Source of the DNA: Tardiphaga robiniae | Lineage (GTDB): Bacteria; Pseudomonadota; Alphaproteobacteria; Rhizobiales; Xanthobacteraceae | NCBI RefSeq assembly: GCF_001618955.1 | Contig: NZ_LVYV01000055.1 | Span: forward strand, 62,001-126,000 | Direction: 5' to 3' | Length of the DNA: 64,000 bases | Part shown: positions 47,109 to 57,007 of the stretch, in pieces | Layout of the letters: each line of letters opens with the position of its first letter | Position numbering within the stretch: the first letter of the stretch is position 1 | Position numbers and translations under genes: made by a program | The notes under the pieces: generated by a model | Database searches by the model: none | The model's input: the letters and a program-made list of their open reading frames with translations, nothing else | Told to the model about the DNA's origin: nothing

Positions 47109-47136
47109 AAAAGCCCCGGAGCGATCCGGGGCTTTT
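47109..47136. terminator. Bidirectional rho-independent terminator between the oxidoreductase and ahcY
   Basis: AAAAGCCCCGGA and TCCGGGGCTTTT form a perfect 12-base-pair stem around GCGA. It lies between two converging genes and has A/T runs on both sides, so it can end both transcripts. Confidence 0.93.
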
Positions 47137-47160
47137 CTTATTCAAACCGCCAAACCGAAC

Positions 47161-48582
47161 TCAGTAGCGGTAGTGATCCGACTTGAACGGGCCTTCCTGC
47201 TTCACGCCGATATAGTCGGCCTGGTCCTTGCGCAGCTTGGTCAGGTTCACGCCGATCTTGGCGAGATGCAGCATCGCGACCTTCTCGTCGAGCGACTTCG
47301 GCAGCACGTAGACTTCCTTCTTGTACTTGCCGTCCTTGTTGTTGGCGTAGAGTTCGATCTGCGCCAGCGTCTGGTTGGTGAACGACGCCGACATCACAAA
47401 GGACGGGTGACCCATGGCGTTGCCGAGGTTCACGAGGCGGCCTTCTGACAGCATGATGATGCGGTGACCATCGGGGAACGTGATTTCGTCGACCTGCGGC
47501 TTGATATTGTCCCACTTCAGGTTCTTCAACGACGCGATCTGGATCTCGTTATCGAAGTGACCGATGTTGCAGACGATGGCACGATCCTTCATCGCGCGCA
47601 TGTGCTCGATGGTGATGATGTCCTTGTTGCCGGTCGCGGTGACGAAGATGTCGGCCTGGGGCGCGGCGTCTTCCATCGTGACGACCTGATAGCCTTCCAT
47701 CGCCGCCTGCAGCGCGCAGATCGGATCGACTTCGGAGACCATCACGCGGCAGCCGGCCTGGCGCAGCGAAGCGGCCGAGCCCTTGCCGACGTCGCCGAAG
47801 CCGGCGACCATGGCAACCTTGCCGGACATCATGACGTCGGTGCCGCGGCGGATGCCGTCGACCAGCGATTCACGGCAACCATAGAGGTTGTCGAACTTCG
47901 ACTTGGTGACCGAGTCATTGACGTTGATCGCGGGCCACAGCAGCGTGCCGGCCTTCTGCATGTCGTACAGACGATGCACGCCCGTGGTGGTCTCTTCCGA
48001 GACGCCCACGATCGACTTCGCGATCCCAGCGAAATAGCCCTTCGGCTTTTCCTTGAGCTGCTTCTTGAGCAGCGCGAAGAACACTTCCTCTTCTTCCGAA
48101 CCCGGCTTGTCCAGGAACGCCGTGTCGCCGTTCTCTGCCTTGAGGCCGAGATGGACATACATGGTGGCGTCGCCGCCGTCATCGAGGATCATGTTGGGGT
48201 GACCGCCGCCGTGCCAGTCGAACAGTTTTGCGGTGTAATCCCAGTATTCGGTCAGAGTTTCACCCTTGATGGCAAACACCGGAATGCCGGCAGCGGCGAT
48301 CGCGGCTGCGGCGTGATCCTGAGTCGAATAGATATTGCACGAGACCCAGCGAATGTCGGCGCCGAGTGCCTTCAGCGTCTCGATCAGCACGCCGGTCTGA
48401 ATGGTCATGTGCAGCGAGCCCGCGATGCGGGCGCCCTTCAGCACCTGCTTCGGGCCGTATTCCTCGCGGGTGGCCATCAGGCCTGGCATCTCGGTCTCGG
48501 CGATCGAGAGCTCCTTGCGGCCGAAGGCGGCGAGGTTGATGTCTTTGACGATGTAGTCGGTGAAACCGTTGGGGGCGGTCAT
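47161..48582 (-). CDS. ahcY: Adenosylhomocysteinase (S-adenosylhomocysteine hydrolase)
   Basis: 473 residues, near the 465-473 usual for the proteobacterial enzyme. NAD-binding [24 protein letters not shown], substrate-site [40 protein letters not shown] and the C-terminal KSDHYRY are diagnostic. It splits SAH to adenosine and homocysteine, keeping methyltransferases active. AAGGA lies 7 bases before the ATG. It follows metK after 142 bases that contain two palindromes. Confidence 0.98.
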   Translation of the reverse strand: MTAPNGFTDYIVKDINLAAFGRKELSIAETEMPGLMATREEYGPKQVLKGARIAGSLHMTIQTGVLIETLKALGADIRWVSCNIYSTQDHAAAAIAAAGIPVFAIKGETLTEYWDYTAKLFDWHGGGHPNMILDDGGDATMYVHLGLKAENGDTAFLDKPGSEEEEVFFALLKKQLKEKPKGYFAGIAKSIVGVSEETTTGVHRLYDMQKAGTLLWPAINVNDSVTKSKFDNLYGCRESLVDGIRRGTDVMMSGKVAMVAGFGDVGKGSAASLRQAGCRVMVSEVDPICALQAAMEGYQVVTMEDAAPQADIFVTATGNKDIITIEHMRAMKDRAIVCNIGHFDNEIQIASLKNLKWDNIKPQVDEITFPDGHRIIMLSEGRLVNLGNAMGHPSFVMSASFTNQTLAQIELYANNKDGKYKKEVYVLPKSLDEKVAMLHLAKIGVNLTKLRKDQADYIGVKQEGPFKSDHYRY

Positions 48583-48605
48583 GTTTTAATCCTTGATAAG
48601 AGAGC

Positions 48606-48646
48606 GATTCCGCAGCGCTCGCGCCTTCGCGAGCGAACACGGAATC
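48606..48646. repeat. Intergenic palindromic element, metK-ahcY gap (copy 1)
   Basis: Outer arms GATTCCG/CGGAATC enclose an inner hairpin CGCTCGCG/CGCGAGCG with a 4-base loop. The ATTCCGGG-plus-GC-rich-core form resembles a dispersed repeat family of Bradyrhizobium and relatives. Confidence 0.7.
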
Positions 48647-48668
48647 TCGATGTGATAGTCACTTCTGG

Positions 48669-48711
48669 GTTCCGGGTTCGTATGCGCGCAAATGCGCACA
48701 CGCCCCGGAAC
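48669..48711. repeat. Intergenic palindromic element, metK-ahcY gap (copy 2)
   Basis: Outer arms GTTCCGGG/CCCGGAAC enclose an imperfect inner hairpin of alternating GC and GT. It has the same design as the copy 23 bases away, so the pair forms a small BIME-like cluster between two co-directional genes. Confidence 0.7.
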
Positions 48712-48724
48712 GACGAATTTGTGG

Positions 48725-49918
<1,194 letters not shown>

Positions 49919-49978
49919 CAACTGGTCCTCTTTATTTGCGCCGGGTACGGCAGCCTTCGTCAGATTGTTCCGGAAATG

Positions 49979-51334
49979 TCAGTCGCGACGCCGCGAGATG
50001 ACGTAGGATTCGTCGTAGAACCAGAGACCGTTGTGCTTGCGCAGAACCTCTCGGGTGGCATCCAGGTAACGGCCGCTCTGGGTTACTTCCGTCAAACGGT
50101 CATCCTCGATTTGAGCCACGTAAACCGCCGCGTTCCATGCTGCAAAAGCCGTCGATGTTCCGATCGATCCGGTCACCTCGTTCGGCAGCGCCTCCATGGC
50201 GTAGCGAAAGATCGACCGCTGGTCGGAATAGGCATTGAAGTTCAGATCGCGGCCGGCTGAGCCCAGCTCGTATTTCACCGCCCGCAATAGCTCATGCCGG
50301 CTCACGGCGAAAGGATTTTCTTTGGGCCAGACGGCTTGAACGATCTCCATACCGGGGTCCTGCCCATGCGAATGGATACCGATCAGTCGCCCACCGGCCC
50401 GCAGTGCCCGGGCCAGCGGCGCCATGATCCGTTTAGCGCGAAATTGCACCGAAGACTTCGCCCGATAGGGCTGGGAGGCGATAATCAGGTCAAAATTGGC
50501 CTCCGTGCGCCCTGCGCGGGGGATAATGGAATCCAGCAGGAACCGGTGATCCTCGCGATAAACCACCAGGGCCACAGGCCGTTCATAGGTCGGCATGCCT
50601 GATCTGGGGTTGATGCTGGCTCGCCAGTTGTCCTCAAGAAAAGCTCCAAGTCCGGCAATCTGGTCGGCGAATTCGCCGGACGAAGCCCCCCGCAACGGAA
50701 CCTCGTGCCAGATCATGGCGGCGGCAGCGGCCGGCGATGCCGGGGTGAGCGTGGGCGCCTCGGCATAGTGCATGTTGGTCAGGACAAAGACCGTGGCTGG
50801 ATGCTCGAACAGCCGATCCGGCACCTTGTCCAGCGTCAGCCGGACGTCCTCAAGGCTGAGCTCCTTGCCGGCGATATAGAACGGCATATGCGGAAAACGG
50901 CCGTGCATCGAGCGCATCACCCGCGCCAGCACCGTACCGTCGCCGACGCCCGCATCGAACACCCGCAGCGCTGGCGGGCGCGGATGGATGCTGGCCAATT
51001 CGAGCCCGACGCGATCGGCAATCACCCGCTTTTCCGAGCAGGTATGGACGAACAGCAGGTATTTCTGCCGGTTCTCGAAGAAGCGGAAATTGCTGCGAGG
51101 ATCGCGCCGTTCGATCGGCGGCTCCAGCCCGCGTGGCGGCGGCACGCCCTCCGGCATCGACTGGGCGATGAAGGCCTGGATCCGCTCCAGCGTGTCGATG
51201 GTAATACGCTTGCCCTCGCGCAGGCGGTTGACCAGCTTGCCGTCGTTGACGGCCCGGCGACCGAAGGTCGACTCCGCCATCTCCGCCTGTCGGCAGAAAT
51301 CGGAGATGATTCCGAGGATCTGATCGTTCTTCAT
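49979..51334 (-). CDS. HTH (XRE-like)/SAM-methyltransferase-fold fusion protein, candidate regulator of the metK-ahcY cluster
   Basis: 451 residues from MKNDQILGIIS. The N-terminal 55 residues form a helix-turn-helix-like unit (AEMAESTFGRRAVNDGKLVNRLREGKRITIDTLERIQ). From about residue 115 a Rossmann methyltransferase fold begins with RVFDAGVGDGTVLARVM, the SAM-binding motif I. Later FDLIIASQPYRAK may be motif IV with an SQPY/NPPY-like stretch. The gene directly precedes metK and ahcY. I know no assigned function; a SAM- or SAH-sensing regulator, or an enzyme, is possible. TTG at 51352 is the only longer start. Its promoter holds an inverted repeat (see 51355-51400). Confidence 0.75.
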   Translation of the reverse strand: MKNDQILGIISDFCRQAEMAESTFGRRAVNDGKLVNRLREGKRITIDTLERIQAFIAQSMPEGVPPPRGLEPPIERRDPRSNFRFFENRQKYLLFVHTCSEKRVIADRVGLELASIHPRPPALRVFDAGVGDGTVLARVMRSMHGRFPHMPFYIAGKELSLEDVRLTLDKVPDRLFEHPATVFVLTNMHYAEAPTLTPASPAAAAAMIWHEVPLRGASSGEFADQIAGLGAFLEDNWRASINPRSGMPTYERPVALVVYREDHRFLLDSIIPRAGRTEANFDLIIASQPYRAKSSVQFRAKRIMAPLARALRAGGRLIGIHSHGQDPGMEIVQAVWPKENPFAVSRHELLRAVKYELGSAGRDLNFNAYSDQRSIFRYAMEALPNEVTGSIGTSTAFAAWNAAVYVAQIEDDRLTEVTQSGRYLDATREVLRKHNGLWFYDESYVISRRRD

Positions 51335-51354
51335 GTGTGGGGATATAACCAAAA

Positions 51355-51400
51355 GTGGGCAGAATTATTATCGGCCCACTCTCTAGCACAATCTGCCCAC
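51355..51400. promoter_or_regulatory. Inverted repeat with three GTGGGC/GCCCAC half-sites upstream of the HTH-methyltransferase gene
   Basis: GTGGGCAGA (51355-51363) and TCTGCCCAC (51392-51400) are perfect 9-base inverted arms, with a third GCCCAC at 51374-51379 between them. The array lies in the gap between the HTH-methyltransferase gene and ugd and begins 21 bases upstream of the former's ATG. It looks like a multi-site operator, most simply for autoregulation. Confidence 0.55.
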
Positions 51401-51511
51401 AGATGAAATGCCCGATCGCTCCACCTGCCGTCGTGTGAAAGTCGCGCGCTTCTGCTAGGATGTGGCAACTTCAAATTCTCGCCTTCCGATTACTCAAAAC
51501 GGGCTTTCTCC

Positions 51512-52822
51512 ATGCGCATTGCGATGATCGGCACCGGTTACGTCGGCCTTGTGTCCGGCGCCTGCTTCGCCGATTTCGGCCATAACGTGATCTGCGTGGA
51601 CAAGGACAGCGGCAAGATCGACGCCCTGCTCCGTGGCGAGATCCCGATCTTCGAGCCCGGCCTGGACGCGCTGGTGGCCAGCAATGTGAAAAGCGGCCGG
51701 CTCGGCTTCAGTCTCGACCTCAGTGAAGCCGTGAAGACGGCGGATGCCGTGTTCATCGCGGTCGGCACCCCGTCCCGCCGCGGCGATGGCCACGCCGATC
51801 TCAGCTACGTGCATGCCGCCGCGCGCGAGATCGCCGCCAATCTCCGCGATTTTACCGTGGTGATCACCAAGTCGACCGTGCCGGTCGGCACCGGCGACGA
51901 TGTGGAACGCATCATCAAGGAAGCCAATCCCGCCGCCGACGTCGCCGTGGCGTCAAACCCGGAATTCCTGCGCGAGGGCGCCGCGATCCGCGATTTCAAG
52001 CATCCCGATCGCATCGTTGTCGGTACCGACGACGAGCGCGCACGCACAGTGATCTCGGAGATCTATCGCCCGCTTTATCTCAATCAGGCACCGATCATGT
52101 ATACGGGTCGGCGTACCGCCGAGCTGATCAAATACGCCGCCAACGCGTTCCTCGCGACCAAGATCACCTTCATCAATGAAATCGCTGATCTGGCCGAGCG
52201 AACCGGCGCGGATGTCCAGGACGTCGCGCGTGGCATCGGCCTCGACAACCGCATCGGTGCGAAGTTCCTGCATGCTGGTCCCGGCTTCGGTGGCTCGTGT
52301 TTTCCGAAAGATACCCGCGCACTGGTGAAGACCGGTCAGGACTACGACGCGCCGCTGCGGATCGTCGAGGCAGTCCTCACGGTCAACGATAACCGCAAGC
52401 GCGCCATGGCCCGCAAGGTTTCTGCCGCGCTCGGCGGCAATCTGCGCGGCAAGACCGTCGGCGTGCTCGGACTGACGTTCAAGCCCAACACCGACGATAT
52501 GCGCGAGGCGCCGTCGATCCCGCTGATCACCGCCCTTCAGGATCTCGGCGCGACCGTGCAGGCCTACGATCCCGTCGGCATGGAACAGGCCAGGCACGAA
52601 CTGCCTGATATCACCTATTGCGACGACGCCTATGCCTGCGCAACCGGCGCCGACGCGCTCGTGATCGTGACTGAATGGGAGCAGTTCCGCGCACTCGACC
52701 TCGCACAAGTGAAGCAGAAGATGAAGCAGCCGGTCATCGTGGATCTGCGCAACATCTACCGCCCCGAGGAGATGGAGAAAGCCGGTTTCACTTATGAGAG
52801 CGTCGGGCGTGGGAAGGCTTGA
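51512..52822 (+). CDS. ugd: UDP-glucose 6-dehydrogenase
   Basis: 436 residues. NAD motif MRIAMIGTGYVGLVSGACFADFGHNV, catalytic region GPGFGGSCFPKDTRAL (active-site Cys), YAANAFLATKITFINEI and LGLTFKPNTDDMREAPSI are all present. It makes UDP-glucuronate, the substrate of the 4-epimerase-like enzyme at 32629. It is transcribed away from the methionine cluster, and its promoter region overlaps the GTGGGC array. Confidence 0.96.
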   Translation: MRIAMIGTGYVGLVSGACFADFGHNVICVDKDSGKIDALLRGEIPIFEPGLDALVASNVKSGRLGFSLDLSEAVKTADAVFIAVGTPSRRGDGHADLSYVHAAAREIAANLRDFTVVITKSTVPVGTGDDVERIIKEANPAADVAVASNPEFLREGAAIRDFKHPDRIVVGTDDERARTVISEIYRPLYLNQAPIMYTGRRTAELIKYAANAFLATKITFINEIADLAERTGADVQDVARGIGLDNRIGAKFLHAGPGFGGSCFPKDTRALVKTGQDYDAPLRIVEAVLTVNDNRKRAMARKVSAALGGNLRGKTVGVLGLTFKPNTDDMREAPSIPLITALQDLGATVQAYDPVGMEQARHELPDITYCDDAYACATGADALVIVTEWEQFRALDLAQVKQKMKQPVIVDLRNIYRPEEMEKAGFTYESVGRGKA

Positions 52823-53224
52823 TTAGGCGCCCAACCAAGCACGGCCGAACACCGCCTTCACGATCCGCCTGCGGCCGTTCGCTTCATCGACCATCGTCAT
52901 GTAGAGCCTCTGGCCACTCAGCTTGAAGTCGATGCTAAACGGTTTCGACACTGGCGCTGTTGCCGCACGCGTGCGCCAAGTGCCTTGTCCTACCGCGCTT
53001 GTGCCGCTGTCGGAGTCGCGCACCTCGACATCCGCTGACCAGCCGTTGTTGGCAGCAACCCGCAGGCGCGTGCCGTCCCCAACGAAGTTGATCCGGCACT
53101 GCGGACATGCGCCGGCATTCGACGTCAGCTGTTGCCAGTCACCCAACATTTCATGCGCTTGGGCACGCACATCGGTCGGCCACAATACAAACAAAGAGGC
53201 CACAGCCAGAAACAAGAAAACCAT
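52823..53224 (-). CDS. Small exported hypothetical protein
   Basis: 133 residues from MVFLFLAVASLFVLWPTDVRAQA, a short signal peptide with cleavage after RAQA. The mature part has a CPQC motif (GACPQCRINF) that might bind a metal or form a disulfide, and a beta-rich body. It is not recognised as a known family. The start is uncertain: no good ribosome-binding site lies upstream, and the ATG sits in one arm of a hairpin. The longer frame gives a Ser/Arg-rich lead that is typical of antisense reading. The stop codon abuts that of ugd (convergent, no overlap). Confidence 0.6.
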   Translation of the reverse strand: MVFLFLAVASLFVLWPTDVRAQAHEMLGDWQQLTSNAGACPQCRINFVGDGTRLRVAANNGWSADVEVRDSDSGTSAVGQGTWRTRAATAPVSKPFSIDFKLSGQRLYMTMVDEANGRRRIVKAVFGRAWLGA

Positions 53225-53251
53225 CCCTTTCGCTGAATGCGAAAAGGATGG
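53221..53251 (-). promoter_or_regulatory. Hairpin enclosing the start codon of the small exported protein
   Basis: Arms CCATCCTTTTCGC and GCGAAAGGGATGG (12 of 13 paired) with a 5-base loop; the ATG lies in the 3' arm. In mRNA this would bury the start. It may instead be a terminator for the MetE-like gene upstream. Confidence 0.4.
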
Positions 53252-53318
53252 TTTAAAGCCTCTGTTGCGGCTGCCGGTCACGACGGATTGCGAGCCGTGC
53301 ACGGGCGCAATTTTCCGA

Positions 53319-54437
53319 TTACTTCCCCCACAGCTCGTTGGCGACATCGACGGCGAGCTTGAGCTTCGCCCACTGCTCTTCCTCGCTGAGGATATTGCCT
53401 TCCTCGGTGGAGGCGAAACCGCATTGCGGCGACACGGCCAGCTGCTCGAGCGGCGCGAACTTCGAAGCCTCCTGCAGGCGCGCCTTGATGTCTTCCTTCT
53501 TCTCAAGCTCACCGAACTTCGAGGTGATGACACCGACCACGACGACCTTGTTGCCCTTCGGCAGGAAGCGCAGCGGTTCGAAACCGCCGGCACGATCCGA
53601 ATCGTATTCGAGGAAGTAGCCGTCGTAATTGGTACCGGCGAGCAGCGTTTCAGCCACTGGCTCGTAGCCGCCCGACGAAATCCAGGTGGAGCGGAAGTTA
53701 CCGCGGCAGACGTGTGTCGTGATCACCATATCCGCAGGACGCTCGGCGATCGCGTAATTGATGATGCGCGAATAGATCTGCTGCAGATTGTCAGCATCCT
53801 CGCCACGCGCACGGACCTTGTTCAGCTCATCTTCCGAGCAGAGATAGGCCCAGACCGTGTCGTCGAACTGCAGGTAGCGGCAGCCGGCGTCGTAGAACGC
53901 CTTCACCGCCTTGCGATAGGCCTTGGCGAGATCCTCGAAGAACACTTCGATATCCGGATAGACCTCCTTCGAGATCGCCTTGCGACCGCCGCGGAAATGC
54001 AGAACTGCCGGCGACGGGATAGTCATCTTCGCGGTGACGCCCGCCGTATCGCAATGTTTCTTCAGGAATTTGAAGTGCGCCAGCATCGGATGATCGTCGG
54101 GGAAATCGACCTTGCCGATCACGCGCACCGAGTCATGACGGGTCTCGACGCCGGTGAACTGGATGCCGGTGTCGGGATGATAGAGTTCGCAGCCGGTCAA
54201 CTTGGCGAGGAAGTCGAAGTGCCACCACGAACGACGGAACTCGCCGTCGGTGGCAAGCTTGAGGCCGGTCGAGGCCTGGCGATGCACGACCTTCTCGATC
54301 TCGATGTCTTCAACCTTGCGCAGGTCGTCGGCCGAAATCTCACCCTTCTCCAGCTTGGCGCGCGCTTCCTTGATCGATGCGGGCCGCAACAGGCTGCCGA
54401 CTTCGTCGGCACGGAACGGGGCTTTGGTTCTCTGCAT
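53319..54437 (-). CDS. MetE-like cobalamin-independent methionine synthase family protein (YxjG type, C-terminal domain only)
   Basis: 372 residues, half the 750 of full MetE, as in YxjG/YxjH or archaeal MetE-like proteins. MQRTKAPFRADEVGSLLRP, CRYLQFDDTVWAYL, THVCRGNFRSTW (His and Cys zinc ligands), YDGYFLEYDSDRAGGFEPL (Glu) and VSPQCGFAST (Cys) are the expected metal and substrate sites. Probably a corrinoid-independent methyltransferase acting on homocysteine or a related thiol; the methyl donor is unclear. GGAG lies upstream of the ATG. Its position near metK/ahcY suggests a role in the methionine cycle. Confidence 0.88.
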   Translation of the reverse strand: MQRTKAPFRADEVGSLLRPASIKEARAKLEKGEISADDLRKVEDIEIEKVVHRQASTGLKLATDGEFRRSWWHFDFLAKLTGCELYHPDTGIQFTGVETRHDSVRVIGKVDFPDDHPMLAHFKFLKKHCDTAGVTAKMTIPSPAVLHFRGGRKAISKEVYPDIEVFFEDLAKAYRKAVKAFYDAGCRYLQFDDTVWAYLCSEDELNKVRARGEDADNLQQIYSRIINYAIAERPADMVITTHVCRGNFRSTWISSGGYEPVAETLLAGTNYDGYFLEYDSDRAGGFEPLRFLPKGNKVVVVGVITSKFGELEKKEDIKARLQEASKFAPLEQLAVSPQCGFASTEEGNILSEEEQWAKLKLAVDVANELWGK

Positions 54438-54468
54438 AGTCGTTACTCCAGAATGCTCGGTTTGCAGA

Positions 54469-55215
54469 TCAGCCGGGTGTACCGGCCGCGTGTTTATTCT
54501 TGCTGCCGGCCGCGCCGGCGACGCCGAGGAAATGCTCCAGCACGGCAGGATCGGATTTCAACGCTGCACTCGTTGCATCATGCACGATGGTGCCGCGTTC
54601 CAATATCACGACGCGATCGGCCAGCCCGAGTATTTTTTGTGCATTCTGTTCCACGATGATGGAACAGATGCCGCCGGCGCGTGTGATCTTGCCCAGCGCT
54701 GCCAGCAATTCATCGACGATGATCGGCGCAAGGCCTTCGGTCGGTTCGTCCAGGAGCAGCACCTGCGGATTGAGCGTCAGTGCACGGCCAATCGCCAGCA
54801 TCTGCTGTTCACCGCCGGACAGCTGATTGCCGAAATTGTTCTTGCGCTCTTCGAGCCGCGGAAACATCTCGTAGATCTTCTTGACGTCCCACGGCCCGGG
54901 CTGCGCCACGGCGGTCATATTTTCTTCCACGGTGAGCGAGCGAAAGATATTACGCTCCTGTGGCACCCAGCCAATGCCGGCGCGGGCGCGCTGGTCCGGC
55001 CGCAGCGACGTGATGTCTTTTCCGCCGAGCTTCAGCGTACCGCTGAAGCGGCGGGTGACGCCGACGATGGAATTGATCAGCGTGGTCTTGCCGGTGCCGT
55101 TGCGTCCGAGCAGTGCCAGCACCTGGCTTTCGCCGAGTTGCAGCGTCATCTTCGGAATGACCACGGCTTCGCCATAGCCCGCGCGCAGGTCATTGATGTC
55201 GAGAAGATCAGACAT
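54469..55215 (-). CDS. livF: Branched-chain amino-acid-type ABC transporter ATP-binding protein LivF
   Basis: 248 residues from MSDLLDINDLRAGYGEAVV. Walker A GRNGTGKTT, signature LSGGEQQMLAIGRAL, Walker B VLLLDEPTEGLAP. The start overlaps the livG stop by 8 bases, which fixes it against the longer frame. The C-terminal 20 residues (AAGSKNKHAAGTPG) are an unusual basic tail. Confidence 0.94.
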   Translation of the reverse strand: MSDLLDINDLRAGYGEAVVIPKMTLQLGESQVLALLGRNGTGKTTLINSIVGVTRRFSGTLKLGGKDITSLRPDQRARAGIGWVPQERNIFRSLTVEENMTAVAQPGPWDVKKIYEMFPRLEERKNNFGNQLSGGEQQMLAIGRALTLNPQVLLLDEPTEGLAPIIVDELLAALGKITRAGGICSIIVEQNAQKILGLADRVVILERGTIVHDATSAALKSDPAVLEHFLGVAGAAGSKNKHAAGTPG

Positions 55216-55960
55216 CGGCGCCCTCGCCCAGATACACGGCCTTGACGCGCGGATCGCGCGCCACTTCGTCCGGCGGACCTTCCACCAGCATGGCGCCCGC
55301 GACCAGCACAGAGATCCGATCGGCAAAGGAAAAAACCAGATCCATATCGTGCTCGATCAGCAGCACCGTGACGTCGCGCGGCAGGCTGGCGACTGCAGAG
55401 AGAATATCGTGGCGCTCGCTCTCCGGCACACCTGCAGCCGGTTCGTCAAGCAACAGCACACGCGGCTTGGTGGCGATGGCGACGGCGATTTCAAGGAGAC
55501 GCTGCTTACCGTACGGCAACGTCGCCGTCGGCTCGTTCATGACGTCCAGCAGATGAAAGCGCGCGAGGTTCTCTGCGATCTCGTCATTGACGTCGCTGCG
55601 CGTCCCCATCCGGCGCCACCAGTCGCTACCATGGCCGAGATGTTCGGATACGGCGAGACCGACCGTCTCCAGCGGCGTCATGTCCGGATAGAGCTGATTG
55701 ATCTGGAAGGTCCGCGACAGCCCGCGCAGCACGCGCTTGTGCACCGGCAGGCCGGTGATGTCGTTGCCTTCGAGCAGGATGCGGCCGGAATTCGGCTTCA
55801 GCACGCCAGTTAAAAGATTGATCACGGTGGTCTTGCCGGCGCCATTCGGGCCGATCAGCGCATGACGCGCACCGGCCTCGATCTTGAGCGACAGATCACG
55901 GGTGACCCTGAGGCCGCCGAAGGACTTTTCGAGATTGACGGTTTCCAGCGCGATGGTCAT
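55208..55960 (-). CDS. livG: Branched-chain amino-acid-type ABC transporter ATP-binding protein LivG
   Basis: 250 residues. Walker A GPNGAGKTTVINLLTG, LivG-type GLSRTFQINQLYPDMTPLE loop, Walker B VLLLDEPAAGVPESE and H-loop LIEHDMDLVFSFADRI. The signature region reads LPYGKQRLLEIAVAI, as usual for LivG. The start overlaps the livM stop by four bases. Confidence 0.95.
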   Translation of the reverse strand: MTIALETVNLEKSFGGLRVTRDLSLKIEAGARHALIGPNGAGKTTVINLLTGVLKPNSGRILLEGNDITGLPVHKRVLRGLSRTFQINQLYPDMTPLETVGLAVSEHLGHGSDWWRRMGTRSDVNDEIAENLARFHLLDVMNEPTATLPYGKQRLLEIAVAIATKPRVLLLDEPAAGVPESERHDILSAVASLPRDVTVLLIEHDMDLVFSFADRISVLVAGAMLVEGPPDEVARDPRVKAVYLGEGADV

Positions 55961-57000
55961 GGCGCCTCACCTTCCGGCGCAACGACCGGCGTCTTGGCAC
56001 GGCCGAACTTGCTTGCGATCAGCCGCGGCAGAAACAGCGCCCAGCGATGCATCCGGTCGCGGCCGATCAGTACGATGACCACCAGCACGGCACCAATCCA
56101 GAACTGCCAGTATTGCGGCGTCAGTGTCGAGAACAGCTCCTGCAACAGCTTGAAGATCACCGCACCAATCAGGCCGCCATAGAGATAGCCGGTGCCGCCG
56201 ATGATCAGGACCAGCATCAGGTCAGCCGAGCGATCGAAGGCAAAACCGTCGAGCGAGGCGAGCGCCGTCGTTTGCGTCGAGAGTGCACCGGCAACGCCCG
56301 CATAGAAGGCTGCGATGGTGTAGATCGCGATCAGCCGGCGATTGACGGGAATGCCGATCGCCGAGGCACGCAGCGGATTGTTGCGGATCGCACGTAGCGA
56401 CAGGCCGAACGGCGAATGCACGATGCGTCGCGCCAGCAAGAACAAGACGAACAGCACGCAGAGACAATAGATGAAGCCGACCTTGCCGAAGATGTCGAAG
56501 GAGAACTGGCCGAGAATCGGCGCCATCTCGATGCCCTGAAGGCCATCGGAGCCACCGGTGATATTTGAAAAGCGGTTGGCGAGTTCGCGCAGTAACAGCG
56601 CAATACCGAGCGTCACCATTAGCCGCGTCAGATCTGACCCGCGCATGACGAGGAAGCTCGTCACGAAGCCAAGCGCCATCGCGGCAAGACCGGCAACAAC
56701 CAATGCAATCACCGGTTCGGTGACGATGCCGTGCAGTGCCAACAAACCCGCCGCGTAGCCACCGAAGCCGAAGAATGCGGCGTGGCCGAGCGAGACGATG
56801 CCGGCATAGCCGAGGATCAAATCCAGCGACAGCGCAAACAGCGCGAGCCAGGCGATCTCGGTGAGGATCAGATAGCGGTTCGGAAACAGCAGGATGCAGC
56901 CTGCGGCGGCGAGCCAGAACACGACTTCGGGCCAGCGCCATTGCGCGCGCGCCATGGCGAATTGGCCTACTTCCGGATGGGTGGTGCTGTTTGTTGTCAT
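55957..57000 (-). CDS. livM: Branched-chain amino-acid-type ABC transporter permease LivM
   Basis: 347 residues with about 10 transmembrane segments. The family signature SLGHAAFFGFGGYAAGLLALHG and GLSLRAIRNNPLRASAIGIPVNR (the EAA-like loop contacting the ATPase) are present. Seven bases separate it from livH. The C-terminus has a short basic, Ala-rich tail. Confidence 0.95.
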   Translation of the reverse strand: MTTNSTTHPEVGQFAMARAQWRWPEVVFWLAAAGCILLFPNRYLILTEIAWLALFALSLDLILGYAGIVSLGHAAFFGFGGYAAGLLALHGIVTEPVIALVVAGLAAMALGFVTSFLVMRGSDLTRLMVTLGIALLLRELANRFSNITGGSDGLQGIEMAPILGQFSFDIFGKVGFIYCLCVLFVLFLLARRIVHSPFGLSLRAIRNNPLRASAIGIPVNRRLIAIYTIAAFYAGVAGALSTQTTALASLDGFAFDRSADLMLVLIIGGTGYLYGGLIGAVIFKLLQELFSTLTPQYWQFWIGAVLVVIVLIGRDRMHRWALFLPRLIASKFGRAKTPVVAPEGEAP

Positions 57001-57007
57001 GATGCCC

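Noticed and set aside
48583-48724. SAH or SAM riboswitch before ahcY
   Set aside because: The folded parts are two symmetric palindromes of a dispersed type; I could not fit a conserved riboswitch core, though a covariance search would decide.
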